A stretch of 64,000 nt of DNA from contig JAPTYK010000001.1 of NCBI GenBank assembly GCA_026913215.1, forward strand, positions 6,386,001 through 6,450,000, in the 5' to 3' direction. This stretch comes from Streptomyces diastatochromogenes. Its GTDB lineage: Bacteria > Actinomycetota > Actinomycetes > Streptomycetales > Streptomycetaceae. The position numbers and the translations under genes are program-made. Under the pieces are notes generated by a model, which saw only the letters and a program-made list of their open reading frames with translations, was not told the DNA's origin and did not search any database. This document shows, one piece after another, positions 27,555-37,550 of this stretch (position 1 is the stretch's first letter; each line of letters opens with the position of its first letter).

Positions 27555-27791
27555 ATGGATCGCATATACAACGGCATGCCCGCCGCGGAGCTCGGTGCCG
27601 AGGGTTGGCACAAGCCCTGGAGCGGCGGGAACGGGGGCAACTGCGTGGAGGCCATGAAGCTGGCCGACGGCAGGGTCGCCGTGCGACAGTCCGCAGACCC
27701 TGAAGGACCAGCGCTCATCTACACCCACGGGGAGATCGCCGCTTTCATCCAGGGCGCCAAATCCGGCCAGGCTGACTTTCTGCTCACCTGA
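27555..27791 (+). CDS. DUF397 protein
   Basis: Intact 78-residue protein. The DUF397 core is WHKPWSGGNGGNCVEAMKLA (residues 18-37), VAVRQSADPEGPALIYTHGE and AFIQGAKSGQ. Its ATG directly follows the TGA of the Scr1 regulator (TGAATG), so expression is coupled. DUF397 proteins are small partners of WhiJ/Scr1 regulators (BldB-related class); molecular activity is not established. Confidence 0.9.
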   Translation: MDRIYNGMPAAELGAEGWHKPWSGGNGGNCVEAMKLADGRVAVRQSADPEGPALIYTHGEIAAFIQGAKSGQADFLLT

Positions 27792-27865
27792 CCTCTTCCG
27801 TCCCGCCCCTACCATCGCGTAACTCTTGTTTCAGTGCCACCCGTTCGACCCGACCAGGAGAGCCG

Positions 27866-28672
27866 ATGACCCAGGACCCCGCATCCGTACGGATCGACAC
27901 CAGCAAGCCGCATCCGGCACGCATGTACGACTGGTTCCTGGGCGGCAAGGACAACTACCCGGTCGACGAGGCGATGGCACGCCAGCTGCTCACCGTCGAC
28001 GCCCGGGGCCGGGACATGGCCCGGGTCAACCGGGCCTTCATGCACCGCGCCATCCGCTGGCTCAGCGCCCACGGCGTCCGGCAGTACCTGGACGTCGGCA
28101 CGGGCATCCCGACCGAGCCCAACCTGCACCAGATCGCGCAGGAGGCCGCGCCGGAGTCCCGCATCGTCTACTGCGACAACGACCCGATCGTGCTCGCGCA
28201 CGCGGCCGCCCTGCTGCGCTCGACCCCGGAAGGGGCCACCGAGTACATCCAGGCGGACGCCCGCGAACCCGAGATCATCCTCGAAAGGGCCGGAAAGGTC
28301 CTTGATTTCGACCAGCCCATCGCCCTGTCGATGCTCGCCCTGCTGCACTTCGTGGGCGACGAGGACGGCGCGTACGACCTGGTCTCCAAGCTCGTCGAGA
28401 AGCTCGCGCCGGGCAGCTACCTCGTCCTGTCCCACGTCACCGGGGACTTCAACCCCGAGGGCGCGGCCCAGGCCGCAGCCATGTACAAGGCGCGCGGGCT
28501 GACCCTGCGGCCCCGCTCGCGCGACGAGCTGGCCGCGTTCTTCGACGGGCTCGAGTTCGTGGAGCCCGGGGTCTCGCTCACCGCCGAATGGCACCCGGAG
28601 CTGGGCGAGCCCGTCCCGGTCCAGGGCGACGACCCCATCCCGGGGTGGGCCGCGGTGGCCCGCAAGCCCTGA
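27866..28672 (+). CDS. DUF574-type SAM-dependent methyltransferase
   Basis: Intact 268-residue protein of the actinobacterial DUF574/Methyltransf_19 family. The hallmark N-terminus is PHPARMYDWFLGGKDNYPVD; RVNRAFMHRAIRWL and QYLDVGTGIPTEPNLHQIAQ (SAM motif) follow, then YCDNDPIVLAHAAALL. The family is abundant in Streptomyces and often sits beside Scr1/DUF397 genes, as here. The substrate is unknown. A hairpin terminator follows the stop. Confidence 0.9.
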   Translation: MTQDPASVRIDTSKPHPARMYDWFLGGKDNYPVDEAMARQLLTVDARGRDMARVNRAFMHRAIRWLSAHGVRQYLDVGTGIPTEPNLHQIAQEAAPESRIVYCDNDPIVLAHAAALLRSTPEGATEYIQADAREPEIILERAGKVLDFDQPIALSMLALLHFVGDEDGAYDLVSKLVEKLAPGSYLVLSHVTGDFNPEGAAQAAAMYKARGLTLRPRSRDELAAFFDGLEFVEPGVSLTAEWHPELGEPVPVQGDDPIPGWAAVARKP

Positions 28673-28693
28673 CCCCGAGCCGTAGGAGTACGA

Positions 28694-28721
28694 GAAGGGG
28701 GCCCGCCGACGGGCCCCCTTC
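28694..28721. terminator. 12-bp GC hairpin
   Basis: Arms GAAGGGGGCCCG (28694-28705) and its complement (28710-28721) with loop CCGA, between the convergent methyltransferase and peptidase genes. Confidence 0.8.
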
Positions 28722-28748
28722 GTGCTATCGCTCCACCGCTCTACGGCT

Positions 28749-30633
28749 CTACGGCTCCACCAGTGTCACCAGGAAGCTCCGCGCCCGGCCGACGTTGCCG
28801 GCCGCGTCGACCGTCCGGTACTCGACGGTGTGCGTGCCGTAGTCCGGGCTCGCGTCGTCCCACGGCACCGCCCGGCTCCGGCCCAGCTTCCCGTACACGA
28901 GGTCGTCGATCACCGTGCCGCCCGGCGAGAACCGGAACGGCGCGCCGGCGTCCGTCGGCCAGCCGTAGTACGTGTACCAGCCGTCGCCGTCGACCCGGAA
29001 CTGGCTGACCACGGCGCCCTCCTGGTCGTCCCGCGCGGTCAGCCGCATCGTGAACGCGCCGTCGTAGACGTACTCCACCAGGCGCCCGGGACGCCGCACC
29101 GTCCGCAGCGGCTCGGACAGCTCGTACGCGGCGGTGGCCGGGCGGGCGTCCACCGTCCAGCTCAACTCCTCGTCCGTGCCCGAGAGTCGGGCCGTCAGGG
29201 TGTGGGTCCCCGGCGCGATCTCCAGCGAACGCAGGTCCAGATCAAGGTCGTTGCGGCCGTACGGGAAGACCGGCCGCCCGTCCAGGCGCCAGCGCACGGC
29301 GGGGTGCCGTCCACGGCGTGGGTGGTGTCCGCGTGGACGACGCTCCGGGCGCCGACGGGGGCGCCGGTGGGGTGTGCCCGGTGAAGCCGGGAGCCGCGGG
29401 GCCCGTACGGTGGTCAGCGCGGGATCGACCGTCCAGCTCACCGTCCGGGTGAGCGCCGCCGAGGCGCGGACCGCCGGGTCGCGGACGAAGGGCGTCGGGT
29501 CGGTGACCGTGGCGGTCAGGGCGTGCGTGCCGGGGGAGAGCCGCAGTCTCCGCAGGTCGAGCGTCCGGGCGCCTGCGGTGTCCAGGCTCCGCCCGTCCAG
29601 CTTCCAGGTCACGGCGAGCGCGCCGCCCACCGGATGCAGGGTGTCCACCACACCGTGCGGTCCGCCCCGATCGGCGCCGCGTTCGGGGTGTGGTCCTGGA
29701 CCAGGTTCACCTTGGCCGAGATCGCCCGGACCATCACCTCGCGCTCCACCTGGTCGAAGGCGTAGCCGAGGGTCTTCATGAGGGAGTGGCGGCTCGGGCG
29801 CCAGACGCCCTTCGTGCTGTACATGCCGCCCTCGTGGCGGCCGATGACCCCGCCGGACTCGCTGGGCTCGCCGAGCCAGCGCCACCACTTGGCCCGCTGC
29901 TCCCGCATCTGCCGCTCCGTCAGGAGCGTGTGGTGGACGGAGGACGGCTCGGGTCCCTCGTACGTCTCGCCCGGGACGCCGCGCGCGTAGTAGTCGTACT
30001 CGTCCTGGAGCCCGCCGAGCGAATGCCCTATCTCGTGCGGGGTGATGAGCGAGGACAGCGCGTTGCCGCCGGAGGCCGTGGCGTAACTCCCGCCCGCGCC
30101 GCCGTAGGTGGAGCTGTGGGCGAGGGCGACGATCTGGCGGTTGGCGCGGTTCGTGCCGGGGACGAGGTCGGCGAGCGCGCCGGCCTTCCGGCTGTCGACG
30201 GTGAGCAGCCGCTGCACGCTGCCCGGGTCGCACCCTCCCAGAAGCCCATGTCGAGCGCCGTGTCCCGGGCCGGGGAGCCGAGCCCCGGGTCGCAGTCCAC
30301 GCCGGACTCCGCCGAAGGGACCTCCACCGCCCACACGTTGACGTACGAGCGGTAGGAGGCGAAGGGCTCGATGCTCCACAGGGTGTTCAGGTGCCGTTCC
30401 AGGTCCGCCCGGAACGCCGGCATCTCCGCCGCGGTGTAGCCGTCGCCCATGAAGACGAGGTTGAACCGCTTGTCGGCGGGCCCGGTGGTCTGTACGGGGA
30501 CGACGGCGGGCCCTGCGCCGGGCGCGGGTGTCCCGGCGGCCGCGGGCACCGTTCCGGCCAGGCCCGCGGCCAGGAGACAGACCGCTGCGAGGCGGGCCAC
30601 CGCACGCCGCACTCCCTTGTGCTGTGAGGTCAT
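28749..30633 (-). CDS. Secreted M64-type metallopeptidase (frameshifted)
   Basis: About 628 residues. A signal peptide (LAAVCLLAAGLAGTVPAAAG) leads into the M64 'IgA peptidase' domain: RFNLVFMGDGYTAAEMPAFR, ANRQIVALAHSSTYGGAGGS and the zinc motif LITPHEIGHSLGGLQDEYDY (HExxHxxG, with an Asp/Glu-rich follow-up). The C-terminal third consists of Ig-like/all-beta repeats (HALTATVTDPTPFVRDPAVR; HTLTARLSGTDEELSWTVDA; ending GTHTVEYRTVDAAGNVGRAR). Breaks near 30237, 29650 and 29310-29390. TAGGCT eight bases before the ATG suggests a leaderless mRNA. Probably digests extracellular protein. Confidence 0.85.
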
Positions 30634-30705
30634 GGGGCGCGAGCCTAGGCCGCGCCCCGACCGCGTAAAGGTGTTCGTCGGCCGTCCGTCCGCGGCGCGT
30701 CCGGC

Positions 30706-32047
30706 TCAGCTCCGCAGCCAGGCCAGGCCCGGGTGCTCCGCCGTGTAGCCCTCCACCAGACGGCGGGCCACCGCCACCGAGTCCACCAGCGGGTGCAGCG
30801 CGAAGGCCTTGACGGCCGTCGCCCGCGAGCCGCTCTCCACGGCGGCGAGGACCTCGCGCTCCACCGCCTTCACCGCCGTCACCAGTCCGACGGCGTGGTA
30901 CGGCAGCGGGGCCACCGACACCGGGTGGGCGCCGTTCGCGTCCACGAAGCACGGCACCTCGATCACCGCGTCCGCGTCGAGCACCCCGAGCGTCGAGCCG
31001 TTGCGCACGTTGAGGATCAGCGTGGTCCGCTCGTCCCGGGCGATCGCCCGCATGAGCGCGAGCGCCACCTTCTCGTAGCCGCCGGACTCCAGGTCCTCCT
31101 CGTCGCGCTCCCCGATCCCGGCGGCCTCCCGGTTGGCCGCCATGTGGTGGCCTCCCGGTCGGCGAGCGTACGGTGCCAGGCGGCGAGCGCGGGGTGTCGG
31201 GCTTGGCCATCTCCTCGTAGAAGGCGCCCTGTTGGTCGCGCAGATAGGCCCCGCGCGTCCGCTCGGCCGTCCGGTAGGCGTGGACCGCCTCCCGGTTGAA
31301 GTAGTAGTAGTGCAGGTACTCGTTGGGGATCGCGCCGAGCGAGCGCAGCCACTCCGGGCCGAAGAGCCGGCCCTCCTCGAAGGAGCCGAGCTTCTCCTCG
31401 TCGGCGAGCAGCCGCGGCAGCACGTCCTGTCCGCCGACCCGCAGCCCGCGCAGCCAGCCCAGGTGGTTGAGGCCCACGTAGTCGATCCAGGCCTCGTCCG
31501 GGTTCGCGCCCAGGACGCGGGCGACCCGGCGGCCGAGGCCCACGGGGGAGTCGCAGATGCCGACGACCCGGTCGCCGAGCACCCGGGCCATGGCCTCGGT
31601 GACCAGGCCGGCCGGGTTGGTGAAGTTGATGACCCAGGCGTCGGGGGCGAGTTCGGCGATCCTCCGGGCGATCCGCACGGCCACGGGCACGGTCCGCAGG
31701 CCGTACGCGATGCCGCCCGCGCCCACCGTCTCCTGGCCGAGCACGCCCTCGTCGAGCGCGATCCGCTCGTCGGCCGCCCTGCCCTCCAGACCGCCCACCC
31801 GGATCGCGGAGAACACGAAGTCCGCCCCGCGCAGCGCCTCGTCCAGCTCCGTCGTCGCCGTCACCGTCGGCGCGTCCGGCACCCCCTCCGCCTGGTCCGC
31901 GAGGACCCGCGCGATCGCCGAGAGCCGCCCCTCGTCGAGGTCGTACAGGGTGACGTGGGTGACCCGCCCCTCGGCGTGGTCGCCGAGGAGAGCGCCGTAC
32001 ACCAGCGGCACCCGGAATCCGCCGCCTCCGAGAATCGTCAGTTTCAT
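30706..32047 (-). CDS. GH4 family glycosidase (6-phospho-beta-glucosidase type) (frameshifted)
   Basis: About 447 residues. An NAD-binding Rossmann start MKLTILGGGGFRVPLVYGAL is followed by VGGLEGRAADERIALDEGVL, WVINFTNPAGLVTEAMARV, metal-binding GICDSPVGLGRRV (C-x-x-P type) and YVGLNHLGWLRGLRV: all GH4 signatures. These enzymes use NAD+, Mn2+ and a redox elimination mechanism on phosphorylated or free glycosides. The C-terminal 145 residues (NREAAGIGERDEEDLESGGY; GLVTAVKAVEREVLAAVESG) are in another frame after a break near 31150-31190. TAGCGT lies seven bases before the ATG. No PTS genes are adjacent. Confidence 0.88.
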
Positions 32048-32162
32048 GCTGCGTACGCTACTCGGACGGGCCCTCTGAGCAGGGGGACTCCGGCACGCCG
32101 TCCACGCCGCCGTCCGCATGCCGGGCGTCCGTCCCCCGCGCGGGGTGGGGGACAATGACGTC

Positions 32163-32600
32163 ATGTCCCGACGCAAGACCCGCCCCCGCACCTCCCCGGC
32201 CGCCCCCGCCGTGACCGCGGCCTCGCCCTGCCCCTGCGGTCTCGACGCCGCGTACGGCGCGTGCTGCGGCCGCTTCCACGCGGGCACCGGCACGGCGCCC
32301 ACCGCCGAGCTCCTCATGCGCTCCCGCTACAGCGCCTTCGTCGTCCGTGACGAGGCGTACCTGCTGCGGACCTGGGCGCCGGAGACCCGGCCGGGCGAGG
32401 TCGACTTCGATCCGGGGATGCGCTGGGCGGGCCTGGAGATCGAGGAGACCGGCGAGGGCACCGCCTTCCACCAGCACGGCACCGTCACCTTCACCGCCCG
32501 CTACGTCCACGGCGGCGAGCCCGGCGCCCTGCGCGAGCGGAGCCGGTTCGCCCGCCACGAGGGCGCGTGGGTGTACGTGGACGGCGACTTCGCCGAGTAG
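32163..32600 (+). CDS. YchJ/UPF0225 family protein with SEC-C motif
   Basis: Intact 145-residue protein. The N-terminal metal-binding SEC-C motif ASPCPCGLDAAYGACCGRFH (Cys-x-Cys...Cys-Cys) is followed by ELLMRSRYSAFVVRDEAYLL and TVTFTARYVHGG, the NTF2-like core of YchJ proteins. Function unknown, probably zinc-binding. The start is six bases after GACAAT (leaderless). It is convergent with the MFS gene, with stops 6 bases apart. Confidence 0.88.
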   Translation: MSRRKTRPRTSPAAPAVTAASPCPCGLDAAYGACCGRFHAGTGTAPTAELLMRSRYSAFVVRDEAYLLRTWAPETRPGEVDFDPGMRWAGLEIEETGEGTAFHQHGTVTFTARYVHGGEPGALRERSRFARHEGAWVYVDGDFAE

Positions 32601-32606
32601 CGGGAG

Positions 32607-34700
32607 TCAGCGGGCGCCCGCGTCCACCGTCACCCGCTCCCTCGGGAGCCCGTTGGCGAGGTCCTCGGCGACGATCTTCTTGGCGATGGAGTCCGTCACC
32701 CTCCGCAGTTCGGGACCGCTGGGCCGGCCGCGCTCCTGCTCGACCCGGTCGGCCAGCCAGTCGCCCCAGGCGCGGGTGATGACGTCCGCCTCGCGCTTGC
32801 CGGCCGTGGTGTGGGAGAGCAGGTTGCCGTCCCGCGTCAGGAAGCCCTCGTCGACCATCCGGTCGAAGACCGGCAGGAGCACCTCCGGCGGCACCCGCCG
32901 GCCGGCCGAGATCAGGCCCAGGCTGGCGTGCCCGACGGTCCGGGTGAAGAGCTCGACCTGCATGACCGCCCAGGCCCCGGCGAAGTCGAGCCGGGTGTCG
33001 GAGCCGACGACGATCCGGCGGGCCGTGTCCATGTCCTGGCGCCGCAGGATCCGGCCGACGGCGAGTTCGAGGAGCTTCTCCGAGTCGCCGGACATGGTGG
33101 GGGAGCCGAAGCCCTCGCCCATGTCGGGGGCGGCGGAGCGGGCCGAGTCGCGCAGCTCCACCTGCTTGAGGAAGAGGGCGACGACGAAGCCGACGGCCGC
33201 GACCGGCACCGTCCAGAGGAAGACGGTGTGCAGGGTGTCCGCGTACGCCTGGACGATCGGCGCGGCGACCCGTGGGGGCAGCCCGTGGAGTCCGGCCGGG
33301 CTCTGCGCGGCCTTCGCGATCCCGGCCGGGTTCACCCCGAGGCTCCCGGCGACGGCGGCTCCCTCGCCGATGCCCGCGGTGAGGTTGGGCTTGAGGGAGT
33401 TGGCGTAGATCGTGCCGAAGACGGCCGTGCCGAAGGAGCTGCCGAGGGTGCGGAAGAAGGTGACGCCGGAGGTGGCGGTGCCGAGGTCGGCGTAGTCGAC
33501 GGTGTTCTGCACGGCGATGGTCAGGACCTGCATGCACAGGCCGATGCCGACGCCGAGGACGAACATGTACAGCGATTCGAGGCCGGTGCCGGTGTCCGGC
33601 CCCATGAGCGAGAGCAGGAAGAGGCCGACGCCCATCACCAGACAGCCGACGATGGGGAAGATCCGGTAGTGGCCGGTCTTGCTGACGACGTTGCCGCTGA
33701 AGATGGAGGCGATCAGCAGGCCGATGACCATGGGCAGGGTGCGGATGCCGGACATGGTCGCCGACTCCCCGTCGACGTACTGCAGATAGGTCGGCAGGAA
33801 GGTCATCGCGCCGAGCATGGCGAAGCCGACGACGAAGCTGAGCACCGAGCAGACCGTGAAGACGGGGTTCCCGAAGAGCCGCATGGGCAGCATGGGTTCG
33901 GCCGCCCGGGTCTCCACCCAGCAGAACAGGGCCAGGGCGATCAGCCCGCCCGCGAAGAGCCCGATGATGACGCCCGAGCCCCAGGCGTACTCGTTGCCGC
34001 CCCAGCTGGTCGCCAGGATCAGGGCGCTGGAGCCGATCGCGACCAGCGCGATGCCCAGGTAGTCGATGACCGGCCGGCTCGCCGAGCGCACCGAGGGGAT
34101 CGTGCGGGCGGCGGCGATCACGACCAGGATCGCGATCGGCACGTTCACGTAGAACGCCCAGCGCCAGCTGGCGTGGTCGGTGAACAGGCCGCCGAGGAGC
34201 GGCCCGATGACCGTCGAGACGCCGAACACGGCCCCGATCGCGCCCTGGTACTTGCCGCGTTCGCGCAGCGGGATCACATCGGCGATGAGCGCCATCGAGG
34301 TGACCATCAGACCGCCGGCGCCGATGCCCTGGAGGCCGCGCCAGACGATCAGCAGCGTCATGTTGGTGGCGAGTCCGCAGAGGAACGAGCCGGTGATGAA
34401 CACGACCGCGGAGATCTGGAAGATCACCTTGCGGCCGAAGAGGTCTCCGAACTTGCCGACGAGGACGGTCGCGACGGTCTCGGCGAGCAGGTACGAGGTG
34501 ACCACCCACGACATGTGGGCGGCGCCGCCGAGGTCCGAGACGATCGTGGGCAGGGCGGTGCCGACGATCGTCTGGTCGAGGGCGGCGAGGAGGACGCCCA
34601 GCATGATCGTGCCGAAGACGATGTTGCGGCGGCGGCTGTCGAGCGCGGGTGGCTCGGTGGCGGCCGGGGGCGCGGGCGCTGCGTCGCTGGTCGTGGTCAC
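32607..34700 (-). CDS. DHA2-type MFS drug exporter with C-terminal winged-helix extension
   Basis: Intact, 697 residues. Residues 25-540 form a 14-helix drug:H+ antiporter: LLAALDQTIVGTALPTIVSD is motif D1, LVGKFGDLFGRKVIF motif A and GAIGAVFGVSTVIGPLLGG motif C. About 150 residues follow the last helix. They include DFAGAWAVMQVELFTRTVG and LLPVFDRMVDEGFLTRDG...LSHTTAGKREAD, the recognition helix and wing layout of MarR/PadR-like winged helices. Exporters of this family average near 500 residues, so the extension is a real addition. Substrate unknown. Confidence 0.9.
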   Translation of the reverse strand: MTTTSDAAPAPPAATEPPALDSRRRNIVFGTIMLGVLLAALDQTIVGTALPTIVSDLGGAAHMSWVVTSYLLAETVATVLVGKFGDLFGRKVIFQISAVVFITGSFLCGLATNMTLLIVWRGLQGIGAGGLMVTSMALIADVIPLRERGKYQGAIGAVFGVSTVIGPLLGGLFTDHASWRWAFYVNVPIAILVVIAAARTIPSVRSASRPVIDYLGIALVAIGSSALILATSWGGNEYAWGSGVIIGLFAGGLIALALFCWVETRAAEPMLPMRLFGNPVFTVCSVLSFVVGFAMLGAMTFLPTYLQYVDGESATMSGIRTLPMVIGLLIASIFSGNVVSKTGHYRIFPIVGCLVMGVGLFLLSLMGPDTGTGLESLYMFVLGVGIGLCMQVLTIAVQNTVDYADLGTATSGVTFFRTLGSSFGTAVFGTIYANSLKPNLTAGIGEGAAVAGSLGVNPAGIAKAAQSPAGLHGLPPRVAAPIVQAYADTLHTVFLWTVPVAAVGFVVALFLKQVELRDSARSAAPDMGEGFGSPTMSGDSEKLLELAVGRILRRQDMDTARRIVVGSDTRLDFAGAWAVMQVELFTRTVGHASLGLISAGRRVPPEVLLPVFDRMVDEGFLTRDGNLLSHTTAGKREADVITRAWGDWLADRVEQERGRPSGPELRRVTDSIAKKIVAEDLANGLPRERVTVDAGAR

Positions 34701-34764
34701 CCTCGCAGCGTCACACCGTCACCGCCCCCGCGCATGTGGGGGACGGCCGGACGGGCGTACCCCG

Positions 34765-35016
34765 TCAGGGGGTGACGGGCAGCTGGGGGTGGTGCTTGGC
34801 GAGGATCTTGTTGGCCCGCGCGAGGGCGGCGAGGGCGTGCTCGCGGTCCGCCCGGTCCTCCGCGCAGAGCGGCCCCCGGAAGCTGTACACCTCGCGCGCC
34901 GCGCAGTCCGCGTCGACCTCGGCCTGGAGGACGTGGAGCGGCAGACAGGCACCGATCATCGCGGCCACGCTGTCGGGGATCGGGACGGGAACGAGGCGCG
35001 AGGGCGAGGTGATCAC
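34765..35016 (-). CDS. Small hypothetical protein
   Basis: Intact, 83 residues, GTG start (ITSPSRLVPVPIPDSVAAM). It is soluble, with two Cys, and its C-terminal helix ALAALARANKILAKHHPQLP is amphipathic. AGGA lies about ten bases upstream. It lies immediately upstream of the MFS gene on the same strand and could be the first cistron. Family not recognised. Confidence 0.55.
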   Translation of the reverse strand: MITSPSRLVPVPIPDSVAAMIGACLPLHVLQAEVDADCAAREVYSFRGPLCAEDRADREHALAALARANKILAKHHPQLPVTP

Positions 35017-35039
35017 AGGTCAGTCCTAGTCGGTCCGAA

Positions 35040-35351
35040 GAGGATGGGAAGGGTCTCCTCTCCCATACGTACCGGATCGCCGTACGGGTTCCGGCACGGC
35101 ACTGTCGCGCTCCGGCAACGGCGGAGCGGGCCGGCGGAGGAACGGGCGGCCCGGACCGGGCGCCCGGTGGCCGGATGTTTACGCAGGTACGGGGCCGGGC
35201 GACGGTCGTCGCATATGCCCACCGCCTTGCGTGCCGCCCGGGGCCCCGGGCGGGTGCGGGCGGTTCGCGGATGCGGGTGTGTGGCATATCACGTTGCGGT
35301 CGGACGGCTCCCGGGAGAGACGCCTCGCACCGCCCGTGCCCGCCCCTCCTC
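35040..35351. other. Intergenic stretch of about 310 bp
   Basis: No convincing coding frame. GCATATGCC at about 35211 and GGCATATC at about 35283 form a loose inverted pair about 70 bases apart. The left end should hold the promoter of the small gene at 35016. Nothing else is seen. Confidence 0.4.
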
Positions 35352-36402
35352 CTACGGGAGGATCTCGGCCAGGTCGTACGAGACGGGCTCGTCCAGCTGC
35401 CCGTAGCCGCAGGACTCCGGCGTCCGGTCCGGGCGCCACCGCTTGAACTGCGCGGTGTGCCGGAAGCGGTCCCCTCCATGTGGTCGTAGCCGACCTCGCA
35501 GACCCGCTCCGGCCGCAGCGCCACCCACGACCGGTCCTTCCCGCCCGACCAGCGGCTCGGCGCGCCCGGCAGCCTGGCATCCTCGTGCGCGGCCTCGTCC
35601 GTCCAGGCCGCCCACGGGTGCCCGTCCGGGTCCGTCCGGAGCGGCTCCAGCTCCTCGACGAGCTCGGCGCGGCGGACGGCGGTGAAGGCCGCGCACACGC
35701 CGACGTGCTGGAGGACGCCCCCGTCGTCGTACAGGCCGAGCAGCAGCGAGCCGACGACCGGCCCGCTCTTGTGGAAGCGGTACCCGGCCACGACGACATC
35801 GGCCGTCCGCTCGTGCTTGATCTTGTACATGAGGCGGGCGTCCGGCCGGTACGGCAGGTCGAGCGGCTTGGCGACCACCCCGTCGAGCCCGGCGCCCTCG
35901 TACCGCTCGAACCAGCGGGCGGCGAGCTCCGGGTCCCGCGTCGCCGCCGCCAGGTGGACCGGCGCCCCACCCCGTCGAGGACCCGCTCCAAGGCCGCCCG
36001 GCGCTCGCTCAGCGGGGCGTCGAGCAGGAGTCTCGCCGAGGGCGAGCAGGTCGAAGGCGATGAACCGGGCCGGAGCGGTCTCCGCGAGCAGCCGGACCCG
36101 GGACGCGGCCGGGTGGATCCGCTCGGCGAGCCGGTCGAAGTCCAGCCGCCCCCCGTGCGCGACCACGATCTCCCCGTCGACGACGCACCGCTCCGGCAGC
36201 CGCGCCGCGAGCGCCTCGACCAGCTCGGGAAGTACCGGGTCAGCGGCTTGCCCGTACGGCTGCCGATGACGAGCTCCGGTCCGTCCTGGTGCACGATCGC
36301 CCGGAAGCCGTCCCACTTCGCCTCGTACTGCATCCCCGGTGGGATGCGCTTCACGGACTTGGCGAGCATCGGTTTCACGGGCGGCATCACCGGAAGATCC
36401 AT
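35352..36402 (-). CDS. ATP-dependent DNA ligase, LigD/LigC type (frameshifted)
   Basis: About 350 residues, ligase domain only. Adenylation motif I is YEAKWDGFRAIVHQDG (catalytic Lys, near residue 28), ERCVVDGEIVVAHGGRLDFD is motif III, GLDGVVAKPLDLPYRPD motif IV and MYKIKHERTADVVV motif V. The OB-fold tail ends QFKRWRPDRTPESCGYGQLD. Breaks near 36235, 36030, 35970 and 35480. It seals nicks or breaks in non-homologous end joining together with the divergent polymerase gene. GACAAT six bases before the ATG implies a leaderless mRNA. Confidence 0.9.
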
Positions 36403-36454
36403 GGGGCGATTGTCCGGTATGCGGGAGTCGTCGGCGAGGCCTAGGCTGACCGGC

Positions 36455-37527
36455 ATGGCAGGCAGGGCGGCAGCGGTGGAGCTGGAGGTCGGCGGCCGGA
36501 CCGTGCGGGTCTCCCATCCCGACAAGGTCTACTTCCCCGGACCCGGCTACACCAAGATGGACCTGGTCCAGTACTACCTGGCCGTGGGCGACGGGATCAC
36601 GCGCGCCCTGCGGAACCGCCCCACCACCCTGGAGCGCTACCCCGACGGGGTGACCGGCGAGTCCTTCTTCCAGAAGCACGCCCCGAAGTACCTGCCCGAC
36701 TGGATCCCGACGGCCCGCGTCACCTTCCCCAGCGGCCGCCCGGCCGACGAGATGTGCCCCGCCGAACCGGCGGCCGTGCTCTGGGCGGCCAACCTCGGCG
36801 CCGTCACCTTCCATCCCTGGCCGGTGCGCCGGGAGGCCCCGGACCATCCCGACGAGCTGCGCATCGACCTCGACCCGCAGCCCGGCACGGACTACGCCGA
36901 CGCCGTCCGCGCCGCCCACGAACTGCGCGCGGTCCTCGACGACCACGGGCTGCGCGGCTGGCCGAAGACCTCGGGCGGCCGGGGCTCCACGTCTTCGTGC
37001 CGATCGTTCCCGCGTGGACGTTCACCGAGGTCAGACGGGCGGCGATCGCCTGCGGCCGGGAACTGGAGCGGCGGATGCCGGAGCGGGTCACGACGCGGTG
37101 GTGGAAGGAGGAGCGCGGGGAGCGGATCTTCGTCGACTACAACCAGACGGCCCGGGACCGCACGATGGCCTCCGCCTACTCCGTGCGCCCCCGCCCGCAC
37201 GCCCCCGTCTCGGCGCCGCTGCGCTGGGAGGAGATCGACGAGGCCGTACCGCGGGACTTCGACATCAGGACGATGCCGGTCCGGTACGCGGAGGCCGGCG
37301 ACGTCCACGCGGACATGGACGACGAGCGGTTCGGTCTGGAGTCCCTGCTCGAACTGGCCCGGCGGGACGAGGCGGAACGCGGTCTCGGCGACCTGCCCTA
37401 CCCGCCGGAGTACCCGAAGATGCCGGGCGAGCCGAAGCGGGTGCAGCCGAGCCGGGCGAAGGGCGGGCCCGTGGAGCCTGCGGAGGCCACGGAGTTCACG
37501 GAGCCCACGGAGTCCACGGGGGAGTGA
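36455..37527 (+). CDS. LigD-type polymerase/primase domain protein (one frameshift)
   Basis: About 357 residues of the archaeo-eukaryotic primase (PolDom) fold used in bacterial NHEJ. It begins VSHPDKVYFPGPGYTKMDLV; the catalytic Asp pair is in DELRIDLDPQPGTDYADAV, and WPKTSGGRGLHVFVPI and FVDYNQTARDRTMASAYSVR are further signature blocks. A step of -1 occurs near 36990. TAGGCT lies seven bases before ATG 36455. Only 52 bp separate it from the divergent ligase, so both promoters overlap. The C-terminus is a Glu/Pro/Thr repeat tail. Ku is not in the window. Confidence 0.9.
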
Positions 37528-37550
37528 GGGGCGGGGAGCGGGCGCCCCTC
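37526..37550 (+). terminator. Hairpin overlapping polymerase stop
   Basis: Arms GAGGGGCG (37526-37533) and CGCCCCTC (37543-37550), loop of nine bases, beginning in the stop codon. Confidence 0.55.

Noticed and set aside
29123..30233. Second gene for the Ig-like region downstream of the M64 peptidase
   Set aside because: The region continues the peptidase after a frame break, without its own start or ribosome-binding site, and C-terminal beta repeats are normal for the family.
32811..34775. 654-codon + strand frame opposite the MFS gene
   Set aside because: Composition is almost only Glu/Gly/Arg/Asp/His and covers exactly the intact transporter. No domain or start signal.
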